Notes under the pieces: generated by a model
The model's database searches: none
Told to the model about the DNA's origin: nothing
Seen by the model: only the letters and a program-made list of their open reading frames with translations
Position numbers and translations under genes: made by a program
In this document: positions 56,309 to 64,000 of the stretch, piece by piece
Position numbering within the stretch: the stretch's first letter is position 1
Layout of the letters: every line of letters starts with the position of its first letter
Assembly: GCF_003050745.1 (NCBI RefSeq)
Contig: NZ_QAOF01000002.1
Location: forward strand, 310,001 to 374,000
DNA: 64,000 nucleotides
Origin: Sphingomonas sp. PP-CE-3G-477
Lineage (GTDB): Bacteria; Pseudomonadota; Alphaproteobacteria; Sphingomonadales; Sphingomonadaceae
Direction: 5' to 3'

Positions 56309-57462
56309 AGACGCTCCTGCTGACCGTGCCGATCCTTATGGTCGCAACGCCCGCAGCGGCGCAGATGCACGACATGGCCGGGATGAAGATGCCCGGCATG
56401 ACGATGCCCGCGAAGGGGCCAGCAAAACCGGATGTAAAACCGCACGCGGAGCCGAAGGCGGCTGCGAAGGCCAGGGCGGTTGTGAAGGCGAAACCCTCGG
56501 AAAAACCGAAGCCCATACCGAGAAAGACTCATGCCGAGGTCGCCAAGCCGATGGCAATGCCCGGCATGGACATGACGGCGCCGGCAGGACCACCGAGTTC
56601 GACATCGGCAGCGCCCCTGTCCCACGCATGCCCGCCTGAACACGCAGCGATGGGGCATTGCACGCCTGCGGCACCGTCATCCGAGCCGGCACCGGTAGCG
56701 CCGTCGGGTACCGATCAGGCTGCCGGTGACGCGCCGCCCCCCGCCCCGCCCACAACGCTTGCCGCCGCGCGGTTCTACGATCCCGCGACGATGGCGACGG
56801 CCAACCGACTGACGCGCGACGAGCATGGCGGCATGCGGCTCAGCCAGGTCATTTTCAACCTCGCCGAGGTGCAGGTCCGGAACGGCAGCGACGGCTATCG
56901 CTGGGACGGCGAAGGCTGGTTCGGTGGCGACATCCACCGCCTGGTGGTCAAGACCGAAGGCGAAGGCAGCTTTGCCGACAGGGTCGACGACGCAGAAGTG
57001 CAGGTGCTCTATTCGAAGGCGCTGGATCCCTATTGGAACCTCCAGGCCGGCGTCCGCCAGGATCTCGGCGCAGGTGCCAAACGGACCTACGCCGTGGTCG
57101 GCGTGGAGGGACTCGCGCCGTACTGGTTCGATGTCGAAGGTACCGTCTTCCTGTCGGACAAGGGCGACGTGCTCGCGCGAGGCGAGGCATGGTACGACCA
57201 GCGCATCACGCAACGCGCGATCCTCCAGCCGCGCGTCGAACTGAACTTCGCCGCGCAGGACATGCCGGGCAGCCGGATCGGCGCTGGGCTATCGACCGCC
57301 GAAGTCGGTCTCCGCCTCCGCTACGAGATCAAACGCGAGTTCGCGCCCTATGTCGGCGTATCGTGGGAGCGTCGCTACGGCGCGACGGCACGCTTCGCTC
57401 GTGCCGATGGCGACGACACCGGCGGCATCGCGCTCGCGCTGGGGGTTCGTGCATGGTTTTAG
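56305..57462 (+). CDS. copB: Copper-resistance outer-membrane protein CopB
   Basis: 385 aa. After a signal peptide (ending AAAQ, residue 20) come Met/His-rich copper-binding segments (MHDMAGMKMPGMTMP, MAMPGMDM), a Lys/Pro/Ala linker and an ACPPEHAAMGHC element (residues 108-119). From about residue 175 a CopB beta-barrel domain begins (FNLAEVQVRNGSDGYRWDGE) and ends at RAWF. CopB binds or passes copper at the outer membrane and works with CopA. No copC or copD gene follows. Confidence 0.93.
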   Translation: MKTLLLTVPILMVATPAAAQMHDMAGMKMPGMTMPAKGPAKPDVKPHAEPKAAAKARAVVKAKPSEKPKPIPRKTHAEVAKPMAMPGMDMTAPAGPPSSTSAAPLSHACPPEHAAMGHCTPAAPSSEPAPVAPSGTDQAAGDAPPPAPPTTLAAARFYDPATMATANRLTRDEHGGMRLSQVIFNLAEVQVRNGSDGYRWDGEGWFGGDIHRLVVKTEGEGSFADRVDDAEVQVLYSKALDPYWNLQAGVRQDLGAGAKRTYAVVGVEGLAPYWFDVEGTVFLSDKGDVLARGEAWYDQRITQRAILQPRVELNFAAQDMPGSRIGAGLSTAEVGLRLRYEIKREFAPYVGVSWERRYGATARFARADGDDTGGIALALGVRAWF

Positions 57463-57599
57463 GCGCGGCGGCGTTTCGGTTTCGAAGATTGGAGCATCGG
57501 ACCCGCACGCGAACGTCGAACAGCTCTCTCCCATGCGGAACAGCGAGCACTCAACCACGACATAAAACGCAGTAGTGCCGGGCAAACCCTAGCGCGCAC

Positions 57600-59366
57600 T
57601 CACTCCTCGTCTGGATACGGCCCCTTCCCGCCTTTCGCGATCAGTTGGTCCGTGCGCGCCTCGATGACCGGGACCGGCACCGATCCCATCTCGAGCATCG
57701 CGTCGTGGAACGCGCGGATATTGAACTTCGCGCCGAGCCTGTCCTGCGCCTTTTTCCGCGCCGCCTGGAACGCCATCTGCCCCATGTAATAGGACAGCGC
57801 CTGCCCCGGCCACGCGATGTAGCGGTCCACCTCGGTCTCGATCTCGTGATCCGACAGCGCGGTGTTGTCGTGCAGATAGTCCTGCGCCTGCTTCCGACTC
57901 CAGCCCTTGGCGTGGATGCCGGTATCGACCACCAGCCGTGCGGCGCGCCATGCCTGATAGCTCAGCATCCCGAACAGGTCGTACGGCGTCTCGTACATCC
58001 CCATGTCCTCGCCGAGCGTTTCGCAATACAGCGCCCAGCCCTCGCCATAGACCGACAGATACGTGTCGCGCCGGAACGCCGGCAGGGCCTTGTTTTCGGA
58101 AGCGAGCGGCATCTGGAACGCATGCCCCGGCGCGCTCTCGTGCAGCGTCAACGCGATCTGCGAATAGAACGGCCGCGACGGCAGGGCATAGGTGTTGACC
58201 AGATAGATGCCCGGCCCACCACGCCCGCCGGTGTAGAACGGCGCGATGTCCGCGGGCACCGGCTTGATCGCGAACCGGCTGCGCGGCAGGTGCCCGAACC
58301 ACGACGACGCCTTGCCATCGAACGTCTTGGCGATCCACGCCGCGCGGTACAGCAGCTCGTTCGGCGTCTTGGGATAGAATTGCGGATCGGTGCGCAGGTG
58401 ATTGAAGAACGCCTGCAGGTCGCCCTGGAACTTCACGCTCCGCATGACACCATCCATCCGCGCGCGGATCTTGGCGATCTCGGCGAGCCCGAGCGTATGG
58501 ATCTGCTCCGGCGTGAGGTCCTGCGTGGTGTATTCGCGGACCTTCGACTGGTAATAGGCCTTGCCGTCGGGAAGGTCGTACGCCGCCAGCCCCTCGCGGG
58601 CATGCGGGATGTAGTCGGTGCGCAGGAACTTCAGCAGCGTCGCATAGGCGGGCACGACCGCCTGCGAGATCGCCGTCGCGCCCTCGGCCCTCAGCGCAGC
58701 CTGGTCGGCGGCAGGGATCGTCGAGGGGAATGTCTTGAACGGCTCGTAGAACGGCGACTCCAGCGGCGTCTTCGCCTCCGCGACCTGCGCAACGCCGATA
58801 TCGCGACCTGTCAGGGTCACCCGCGCCGGGGTGAACCCGCGCGCGAGCCCGGCGCGCATGTTGCCGGTCTGCTGGTCGAAATAGCGAGGGATCTGCCGCA
58901 TCATCGCGATGTAATCGCGATAGTCCTTCACCGACTTGAAATTGCCGCGCGCGCTCTCGGCGACATCGCCCCAGAAGCTCGTGTCCGCGGTCAGCGGCTT
59001 TTCGTAGTCGCGATAGCGTTGCTCGGCGAGCAGGGCTTCGATCTGTTGCGCATAGACGGCGTAATTGACACGGTTGGCGGGCGAGAGGCTGACGGGGGCG
59101 ATCGCCGCCAGTTGGCGCGACACGTCGGTCCAGCGCGCGAGCCGGTCGGCCTGCGCCTTGGGGCCAACGTCCGGCAGGCGGGGCGCGGCGTTCGGGTTGT
59201 CCTCACCTTGCGCAAACTGAAGTTGCCGCCACGCATATTCCGACGTGTAGAGTGCCCTGAACCGCGCATCCGCAGACGTCGCCGCCGCAGCCGCCTTTGG
59301 AGCATTGGCCGGCATTGCCGCCCCCGCCGTGGAGCCTAGCGCAAGCAACAGGATCAGAGCCTTCAT
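57600..59366 (-). CDS. DUF885-family zinc metallopeptidase-like exported protein
   Basis: 588 aa. A signal peptide (LILLLALGSTAGAAMPANA) indicates export. The putative zinc site is HESAPGHAFQ, with a downstream Glu in YGEGWALYCETLG, as in thermolysin- or M32-like enzymes grouped under DUF885. ATG at 59366 has AGGAG 7 nt upstream. The ATG at 59372, which overlaps the previous stop, is too close to that site. Last gene of the GH127 operon. Likely an exopeptidase, substrate unknown. Confidence 0.87.
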   Translation of the reverse strand: MKALILLLALGSTAGAAMPANAPKAAAAATSADARFRALYTSEYAWRQLQFAQGEDNPNAAPRLPDVGPKAQADRLARWTDVSRQLAAIAPVSLSPANRVNYAVYAQQIEALLAEQRYRDYEKPLTADTSFWGDVAESARGNFKSVKDYRDYIAMMRQIPRYFDQQTGNMRAGLARGFTPARVTLTGRDIGVAQVAEAKTPLESPFYEPFKTFPSTIPAADQAALRAEGATAISQAVVPAYATLLKFLRTDYIPHAREGLAAYDLPDGKAYYQSKVREYTTQDLTPEQIHTLGLAEIAKIRARMDGVMRSVKFQGDLQAFFNHLRTDPQFYPKTPNELLYRAAWIAKTFDGKASSWFGHLPRSRFAIKPVPADIAPFYTGGRGGPGIYLVNTYALPSRPFYSQIALTLHESAPGHAFQMPLASENKALPAFRRDTYLSVYGEGWALYCETLGEDMGMYETPYDLFGMLSYQAWRAARLVVDTGIHAKGWSRKQAQDYLHDNTALSDHEIETEVDRYIAWPGQALSYYMGQMAFQAARKKAQDRLGAKFNIRAFHDAMLEMGSVPVPVIEARTDQLIAKGGKGPYPDEE

Positions 59367-59368
59367 CG

Positions 59369-60388
59369 TCATTCTCCTGGAACCAGCGCCATGATGTCGC
59401 GGTACAGCGCAGCCGGTATCGCCACGCCCTCGGTCAAACTCCGCGCCCGCGCCGCGTAACGCCGCTGCGACGGCAGGCGCGCGCCCTGCTCTTCGATCGC
59501 GCCGAACATCGCTTCCGCACGCGCGAGATGTTCGGTCACGGCACTGCCGAGGAACCCGGCGGGATCGATCGCGATGATCAGTTCGCCGCCGATCGGCGAC
59601 CCGCCGCGTGCCGCGTCCGCCTCGAGCGACTCCCGGCTGGTCATGTCGCCGATCAGCGGCCCCGCGAGCAATTCCACCATCGCCGCCAGCGCCGAGCCCT
59701 TGTGCCCGCCGAACGTCCGCATTGCGCCGTTCAACACCGCCGCCGCCTCGGTGGTCGGCTGCCCATCTGCATCATAGCCCCAATCGTCGGGCACTGCCTT
59801 CCCCGCGCGCCGATGCAGTTCGATCTCGCCGCGTGCGACCGCACTCGTCGCAAAGTCGAACACGAACGGTTCGCGCCCCGGCCGCGGCCAGCCGAACGCG
59901 ATCGGATTGGTCCCGAAGACCGGCTGCGTGCCACCGGCCGGCGCTACCCAGGCATGGCTCGGCGTGACCGCGAGTGCGACGAGACCATCCTGGGCCAGCG
60001 CCTCGACCTCGGGCCACAACGCCGCGAAATGCACGACGTTGTTGAGTGCCAGCGCGGCGATCCCGTACCCTTGCGCCTTCTTCGCCAGCAGCGGTCGGCC
60101 GCGCTCGAACGCGAGTTGCGCAAACCCGCCGCCGCCATCGACGCGGACCAGGGCTGGCGCCGGTTCGCTCACCACCGGATCGGCATCGACCGCCACGACG
60201 CCCTTCGCGATGCTGTTCGCCGCGACCAGCAGGCGGTAGATGCCGTGGCTCGCGCAGCCATCGCGCTCGCCGGCGACCATCGTCTCCGCCACCGCCTCGG
60301 CATGCGCGCGCGACAGCCCTGCCCCGAGCAGGACTTTGCGCGCCAGTGCCCGCACCTCGTCGAGCGTCATCCGCACGTCTTCGCTCAT
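59369..60388 (-). CDS. Ldh2-family NAD(P)-dependent oxidoreductase (malate/L-lactate dehydrogenase type)
   Basis: 339-aa member of the non-Rossmann Ldh2 superfamily. The active-site DGCASHGIYRL (Ser-His) is near residue 45, HAWVAPAGG and FGTNPIAFGWPR form the cofactor region, and FDFATSAVARGEIELH and GGHKGSALAAMVELL complete the pattern. Relatives reduce 2-oxo acids or cyclic imines such as 1-pyrroline-2-carboxylate. A role in imino acid metabolism is possible given the Hyp genes elsewhere in the window, but is not shown. Start overlaps the GH127 stop (ATGA). Confidence 0.87.
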   Translation of the reverse strand: MSEDVRMTLDEVRALARKVLLGAGLSRAHAEAVAETMVAGERDGCASHGIYRLLVAANSIAKGVVAVDADPVVSEPAPALVRVDGGGGFAQLAFERGRPLLAKKAQGYGIAALALNNVVHFAALWPEVEALAQDGLVALAVTPSHAWVAPAGGTQPVFGTNPIAFGWPRPGREPFVFDFATSAVARGEIELHRRAGKAVPDDWGYDADGQPTTEAAAVLNGAMRTFGGHKGSALAAMVELLAGPLIGDMTSRESLEADAARGGSPIGGELIIAIDPAGFLGSAVTEHLARAEAMFGAIEEQGARLPSQRRYAARARSLTEGVAIPAALYRDIMALVPGE

Positions 60389-62760
60389 GCGGCAGCACCC
60401 GGCTTGGCGGTCACGATCCGCACACCGAACACGGGCCCGGCGGACGATCGATCATGCGGCACGAACCGCACCTTCACGCTCGCCTTGCCGTTCGTAAGTC
60501 CGACCGGCAGCGGATAATCCACATCGAAGAACTTGCCCGGCTTGTCCGCCTCGAGATGCTGGGTCGCGACCTTCACATTGTCGACCAGAATATCGAAATC
60601 GCGCGCGCGTTCGTCGCCCCAATAGGTCGCCTGCAACACCAGCGGCCCTGCGCGGGTCTTCATCGCGAACTCCAAAAATCCGCCCGACCGCGCATCGCGC
60701 CCATTCCGCCCGCGATAGCTGACCGGATACGAAATCTCCGACGTCAGCGCATGATCGCGCTCGGGCTGCATCTCGCCCAGATGCATCACGTCGACCGACC
60801 GTGCGGCGATATCCTTCAACCGCGCCTGTTCGGTCAGGAACGCCGCCTCCTCGGTCTTCCACGCGGTCTCGCTGAACCGCTTGAAATACACCGCGCTGCG
60901 CCGGTCGTACTGGCTGTAGAACGGGACGAAGTTCAGGTCGCCGGGCCGGATGATCCCGTGCGTCGCGTAGGTCGCGCCGCCGGCCGCGGTCGGCGTGAAC
61001 GCGGCGAGCAGGTCCGCCCCGACCATCGCCGGATCGGCTCGCTCCCACTTCACCTCGGTCGATCCGAGATCGGCCGCTACCACCATCGGCCCGCGCAGCA
61101 CCGCGACCGTATCGATGTCGCCCGGCGCGCTCTCCAGCCGCAGGTCGAGCGGCACGCTGATCGCGACGACGTCGCCGGCCTTCCACCGCCGCTCGACGAC
61201 CGCATAGCCCTTCGCGATCACCGGCACGACCGTGGTGCCGTTGACCGTCACCGTCGCGCGCCCGTTCGCCCAGCCCGGCACGCGCAACGCGATCGGAAAG
61301 CGTCCCGGCCTGCCAAGCTTGGTCAGCGTCAGTCGCGATTCCGGCTCGTAGGGATAGCGCGTATCCAGCGTCAGCACCGCGCCGCGCGCCTTCCACCGCG
61401 CCTCCGCCGGGATGTAGAGATTGACCAGCAGCGTATCGCCGCCCTCCCAGAAGATCGCCTCGCCGTGCTTGGCATGGCTCTCCATGCCCGTCCCGACGCA
61501 GCACCAGAACGCGTCGTCCGCCGGTGTCGAATACTCGCGCGCCGACCCCGTCATCAGCGGCGTCATATAGGTGAAGCCCGCATTCTTCGGGTTCTGCGCG
61601 GCCATGATATGGTTCAGATGCGCGCGCTCGTAATAGTCGAACATCGCGCCGTCCGGCGCCCAGCCGTATAGCTGCTGCGTAAGCTTCAGCATGTTGTAGC
61701 TGTTGCAATGCTCGCACGTCTGCTCGGTGATGTGCGTGGCGATGCTGTCGGGTTCAGAGAAATACTCGCGGTCGGCATTGCCGCCGATCACATAGCTGTG
61801 GTGCTGCGTGACGGTATTCCAGAAGAACCGCGCGGCATTCGCAGGCGCGGGCTTGCCGGTCAGTTCGTGGATCCGCGCCAGGCCGATCAGCTTCGGCACC
61901 TGCGTGTTGGCATGGAAATTGGCCAGCTTGTCCTCACCCGCGACCATCGGATCGAGCATCTTCCGATCGTAGAGCCGTTCCGCCACATCGAGCCAGCGAC
62001 GATCCCCGGTCCGCGCCGACAACTCGGCGAAACTCTCGTTCAGGCCACCATATTCGCACCCCAGCAACTGCTGCATCTGCGCATCGTCGAGGGCTGCGAA
62101 CACCCTTGCGAAATACGCACCGAGTCCGGTCGCGACAGCCAGCGCCTGCGTGTTGCCCCACGCCGCGTGCACGTCGAGCAATCCCGCAAACACCTTGTGC
62201 ACCGTATACAAGGGCGACCAAGAGCCGTTGAGATCGAACCCGCCCGACTTGATCTCACCGCGCATCACCTCGGGGAAGATCTCCTCTCCGTCGACGACCG
62301 TCCCGTCCTTACGCTTGCGCCCCAGCGCGCCGATATACCCCGTCCCGCGCTTGGCCTGCGCCCGTGCCAGTTCCGCGACGACGTACTCGGCCTGGACGCG
62401 ACATTCCGCGTCACCGGTCTGCGCATGCATCAGAACCAGCGCGGTCAGGTAATGGCCCAGCGTATGCCCGGCGATCGTATCGCTTTCCCATCCGCCGTAC
62501 AGTGGGGCCTTGGCGGGAAGCCCGGCATAGACCATGAAATTGTGCAGCAGCCGATCCGCGCTCAACCGCAGCAGATACGCCCGATTGACCTCGACCGCAG
62601 TCGCGTAGACGGATGGTCGCAATCGTACCGCGGACAGCGGCAGGGGCTTGGCCCGCGGCGGCAACAGCGTCGTCGTATCCTTGCCGAACGCCTGTTCGCC
62701 CACCGACAAGAGCGCCACCGCCGTCGTCCCCATCAACACATCCCGGCGGCTCGCAAGCAT
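60385..62760 (-). CDS. GH127-family beta-L-arabinofuranosidase-like glycoside hydrolase
   Basis: 791 aa with a Tat signal (LASRRDVLMG). The (alpha/alpha)6 barrel contains the GH127 active-site Cys cluster: EQTCEHCNSYNML near the middle and AFWCCVGTGME further on. These match the zinc-binding Glu/Cys set of Bifidobacterium HypBA1, in which one of the paired Cys is the nucleophile. HypBA1 releases L-arabinose from hydroxyproline-linked arabinans. C-terminal beta domains include one ending in the KFFDVDYPLPVGLTNGKASV region. Start 62760 has GGAGAAG 3-6 nt upstream, which removes an upstream ATG (62772). Heads an operon with ATGA couplings. Confidence 0.9.
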   Translation of the reverse strand: MLASRRDVLMGTTAVALLSVGEQAFGKDTTTLLPPRAKPLPLSAVRLRPSVYATAVEVNRAYLLRLSADRLLHNFMVYAGLPAKAPLYGGWESDTIAGHTLGHYLTALVLMHAQTGDAECRVQAEYVVAELARAQAKRGTGYIGALGRKRKDGTVVDGEEIFPEVMRGEIKSGGFDLNGSWSPLYTVHKVFAGLLDVHAAWGNTQALAVATGLGAYFARVFAALDDAQMQQLLGCEYGGLNESFAELSARTGDRRWLDVAERLYDRKMLDPMVAGEDKLANFHANTQVPKLIGLARIHELTGKPAPANAARFFWNTVTQHHSYVIGGNADREYFSEPDSIATHITEQTCEHCNSYNMLKLTQQLYGWAPDGAMFDYYERAHLNHIMAAQNPKNAGFTYMTPLMTGSAREYSTPADDAFWCCVGTGMESHAKHGEAIFWEGGDTLLVNLYIPAEARWKARGAVLTLDTRYPYEPESRLTLTKLGRPGRFPIALRVPGWANGRATVTVNGTTVVPVIAKGYAVVERRWKAGDVVAISVPLDLRLESAPGDIDTVAVLRGPMVVAADLGSTEVKWERADPAMVGADLLAAFTPTAAGGATYATHGIIRPGDLNFVPFYSQYDRRSAVYFKRFSETAWKTEEAAFLTEQARLKDIAARSVDVMHLGEMQPERDHALTSEISYPVSYRGRNGRDARSGGFLEFAMKTRAGPLVLQATYWGDERARDFDILVDNVKVATQHLEADKPGKFFDVDYPLPVGLTNGKASVKVRFVPHDRSSAGPVFGVRIVTAKPGAAA

Positions 62761-62776
62761 AATCTTCTCCATTCGG

Positions 62777-62787
62777 ATATCGTATAC
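62777..62787. promoter_or_regulatory. ATATCGTATAC operator candidate before the GH127 operon
   Basis: An exact 11-nt match to the site at 33928 in the hydroxyproline promoter, centred on GTATAC, with TATAC following. It lies 17-27 nt upstream of the GH127 start, in an AT-rich island within otherwise GC-rich DNA. The right half-site is poorer than the one at 33928. Confidence 0.45.
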
Positions 62788-62990
62788 TATACATTGAAGT
62801 GCGGGGTGCAAGCGCCGACTTGCCAGCTCGGCCCGAGCATAGCCCGCCTGCCGCTCTCCGTCAGCGCAGACCTCAGCCTGCCCAAACAGCATTCCACGTT
62901 GACGCAGTGCAGCATCGCACCTAACAGCCCGCGCTCGCCAATACGCTAAGCCTCACGAGGCGCAGCCTAGCTCAGCGCTGGAGGCGCCGC

Positions 62991-64000
62991 GTGACAATGA
63001 CCATGACTTTCGCCGATCTCGCCCTTGCGCCATTTTTGCTGCAGGCGCTCACTGAAGAGGGCTATGTCAGCCCGACCCCGATCCAGGCGCAATCGATCCC
63101 GATGCTTCTGCAGGGTCGCGACATGCTCGGTATGGCGCAGACCGGCACGGGCAAGACCGCAGCCTTCGCACTGCCGCTGCTGCACCGGCTTGCTGCCGAT
63201 CCTCGGCCTGCACCCAAAAATGGTGCTCGTATCCTCGTCCTGGCGCCAACGCGTGAGCTGGTGTCGCAGATCGCCGCAGGCTTCGAGAGCTTTGGCCGCC
63301 ATCTGAAGCCGCGCGTGACGACGATCTTCGGTGGCGTCAGCCAGTTCCACCAGGTCAAGGCGCTCGAGGCTGGCGTCGACATCATCGTCGCGGCACCGGG
63401 CCGGCTGCTCGACCTGATCGACCAGGGCCTGTGCGACCTGTCGCAGCTCGAGGCGCTGGTGCTCGACGAGGCGGATCAGATGCTCGACATGGGCTTTGCC
63501 AAGCCGATCGAGCGGATCGTCGAGACGCTGCCGGCGGATCGCCACACCTTGTTGTTCTCGGCGACGATGCCGAAGTCGATCGCCGCGCTGGCCGAGAGCC
63601 TTCTGAGCGATCCGGCAAAGGTCGAGATCGCCCCGCCATCGACCACCGTCGACCGGATCGAGCAGTCGGTGATGTTCCTCGATGCCGGCGACAAGAAGGC
63701 CGCGCTGCTGGCCCTGTTGCAGACGCCGGACATGGGCCAGGCGGTCGTCTTCACGCTGCAGAAGAACATCGCCAACGAGGTTTGCGCCTTCATCGGCGAG
63801 GCCGGCATCACCGCCGAAGCGCTGCACGGCAACAAGTCGCAGGGTCAGCGCGAGCGTGCGCTCGACGCCTTCCGCGCCGGGACCGTGCAGGTTCTCGTGG
63901 CGACGGATATCGCCGCACGCGGGATCGACGTCGACACGGTGACGCATGTCTTCAATCACGACCTGCCCAGCCTCCCGGAAAGCTATATCCACCGGATCGG
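62991..64000 (+). CDS. DEAD-box ATP-dependent RNA helicase (RhlE-like), N-terminal part
   Basis: Open at the right window edge, with about 336 residues visible. Motif Q is TPIQAQSIP, motif I AQTGTGKT, Ia APTRELV, II VLDEADQM, III SATMP, IV VVFT, and motif V DIAARGIDV. Motif VI begins HRIG at the edge. It unwinds short RNA duplexes, typically in ribosome assembly or mRNA decay, and is often cold-induced. GTG at 62991 is preferred because GGAGG sits 6 nt upstream. ATG at 62997 and 63003 are alternatives. Divergent from GH127. Confidence 0.93.
   Translation, partial: MTMTMTFADLALAPFLLQALTEEGYVSPTPIQAQSIPMLLQGRDMLGMAQTGTGKTAAFALPLLHRLAADPRPAPKNGARILVLAPTRELVSQIAAGFESFGRHLKPRVTTIFGGVSQFHQVKALEAGVDIIVAAPGRLLDLIDQGLCDLSQLEALVLDEADQMLDMGFAKPIERIVETLPADRHTLLFSATMPKSIAALAESLLSDPAKVEIAPPSTTVDRIEQSVMFLDAGDKKAALLALLQTPDMGQAVVFTLQKNIANEVCAFIGEAGITAEALHGNKSQGQRERALDAFRAGTVQVLVATDIAARGIDVDTVTHVFNHDLPSLPESYIHRI

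Overview
The window is high-GC chromosomal DNA from an alphaproteobacterium, most likely a sphingomonad (Sphingomonas-like). This rests on gene content and order: a tsaE-amgK-murU-addB-addA chain beside a DivL-type kinase, a CC0125/CC1285-family lipoprotein, two TonB-dependent receptors, and many start/stop overlaps of the ATGA or GTGA kind. There is no rRNA, tRNA, CRISPR array, transposase or phage gene.

Positions 1-26,300 are mostly housekeeping. They hold the end of an NlpD/LytM-like protein, tyrS, a PilZ protein, a YdcZ-type transporter, recG, sdhE, mfd, a lipoprotein, yjbQ, secA, argJ and trxA. Then comes a minus-strand block, divL then tsaE-amgK-murU-addB-addA, covering cell-cycle signalling, tRNA t6A modification, peptidoglycan recycling and recombination. 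The intergenic gaps here carry paired palindromic repeats of at least three sequence families. I saw none of them after 24 kb.

Positions 26,400-36,400 form a hydroxyproline (and probably Hyp/Pro-peptide) utilisation locus. It has a TonB receptor, an amino acid permease, a GntR/FCD regulator, 4-hydroxyproline 2-epimerase and a DapA-family pyrroline-hydroxycarboxylate deaminase. Divergently there are a D-amino acid (D-Hyp) oxidoreductase and an M24 prolidase-like peptidase. The last pathway step, 2-oxoglutarate semialdehyde dehydrogenase, is not here.

Positions 36,400-43,050 look like an organosulfur (or similar nutrient) scavenging module: a LysR regulator divergent from a GST, a second TonB receptor, a lipoprotein SsuA-like binding protein and an NtaA/DmoA-type FMN monooxygenase. 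No ABC permease or ATPase gene is present. Next come a periplasmic catalase and a secreted ankyrin protein, resembling the katB-ankB pair.

Positions 45,600-57,500 are a plus-strand heavy-metal island. It holds a small His-rich protein, czcC-czcB-czcA, a DUF1624 membrane acyltransferase, a three-gene set matching the CnrY-CnrX-CnrH anti-sigma/sensor/sigma system, and copA-copB.

Positions 57,600-62,800 are a minus-strand operon of GH127 beta-L-arabinofuranosidase, an Ldh2-type oxidoreductase and a DUF885 metallopeptidase. Its promoter region contains an 11-nt string that also occurs at the divergent promoter of the hydroxyproline locus. This suggests, without proving it, a shared role in breaking down arabinosylated hydroxyproline-rich plant wall proteins. 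The window ends inside an RhlE-like DEAD-box RNA helicase.
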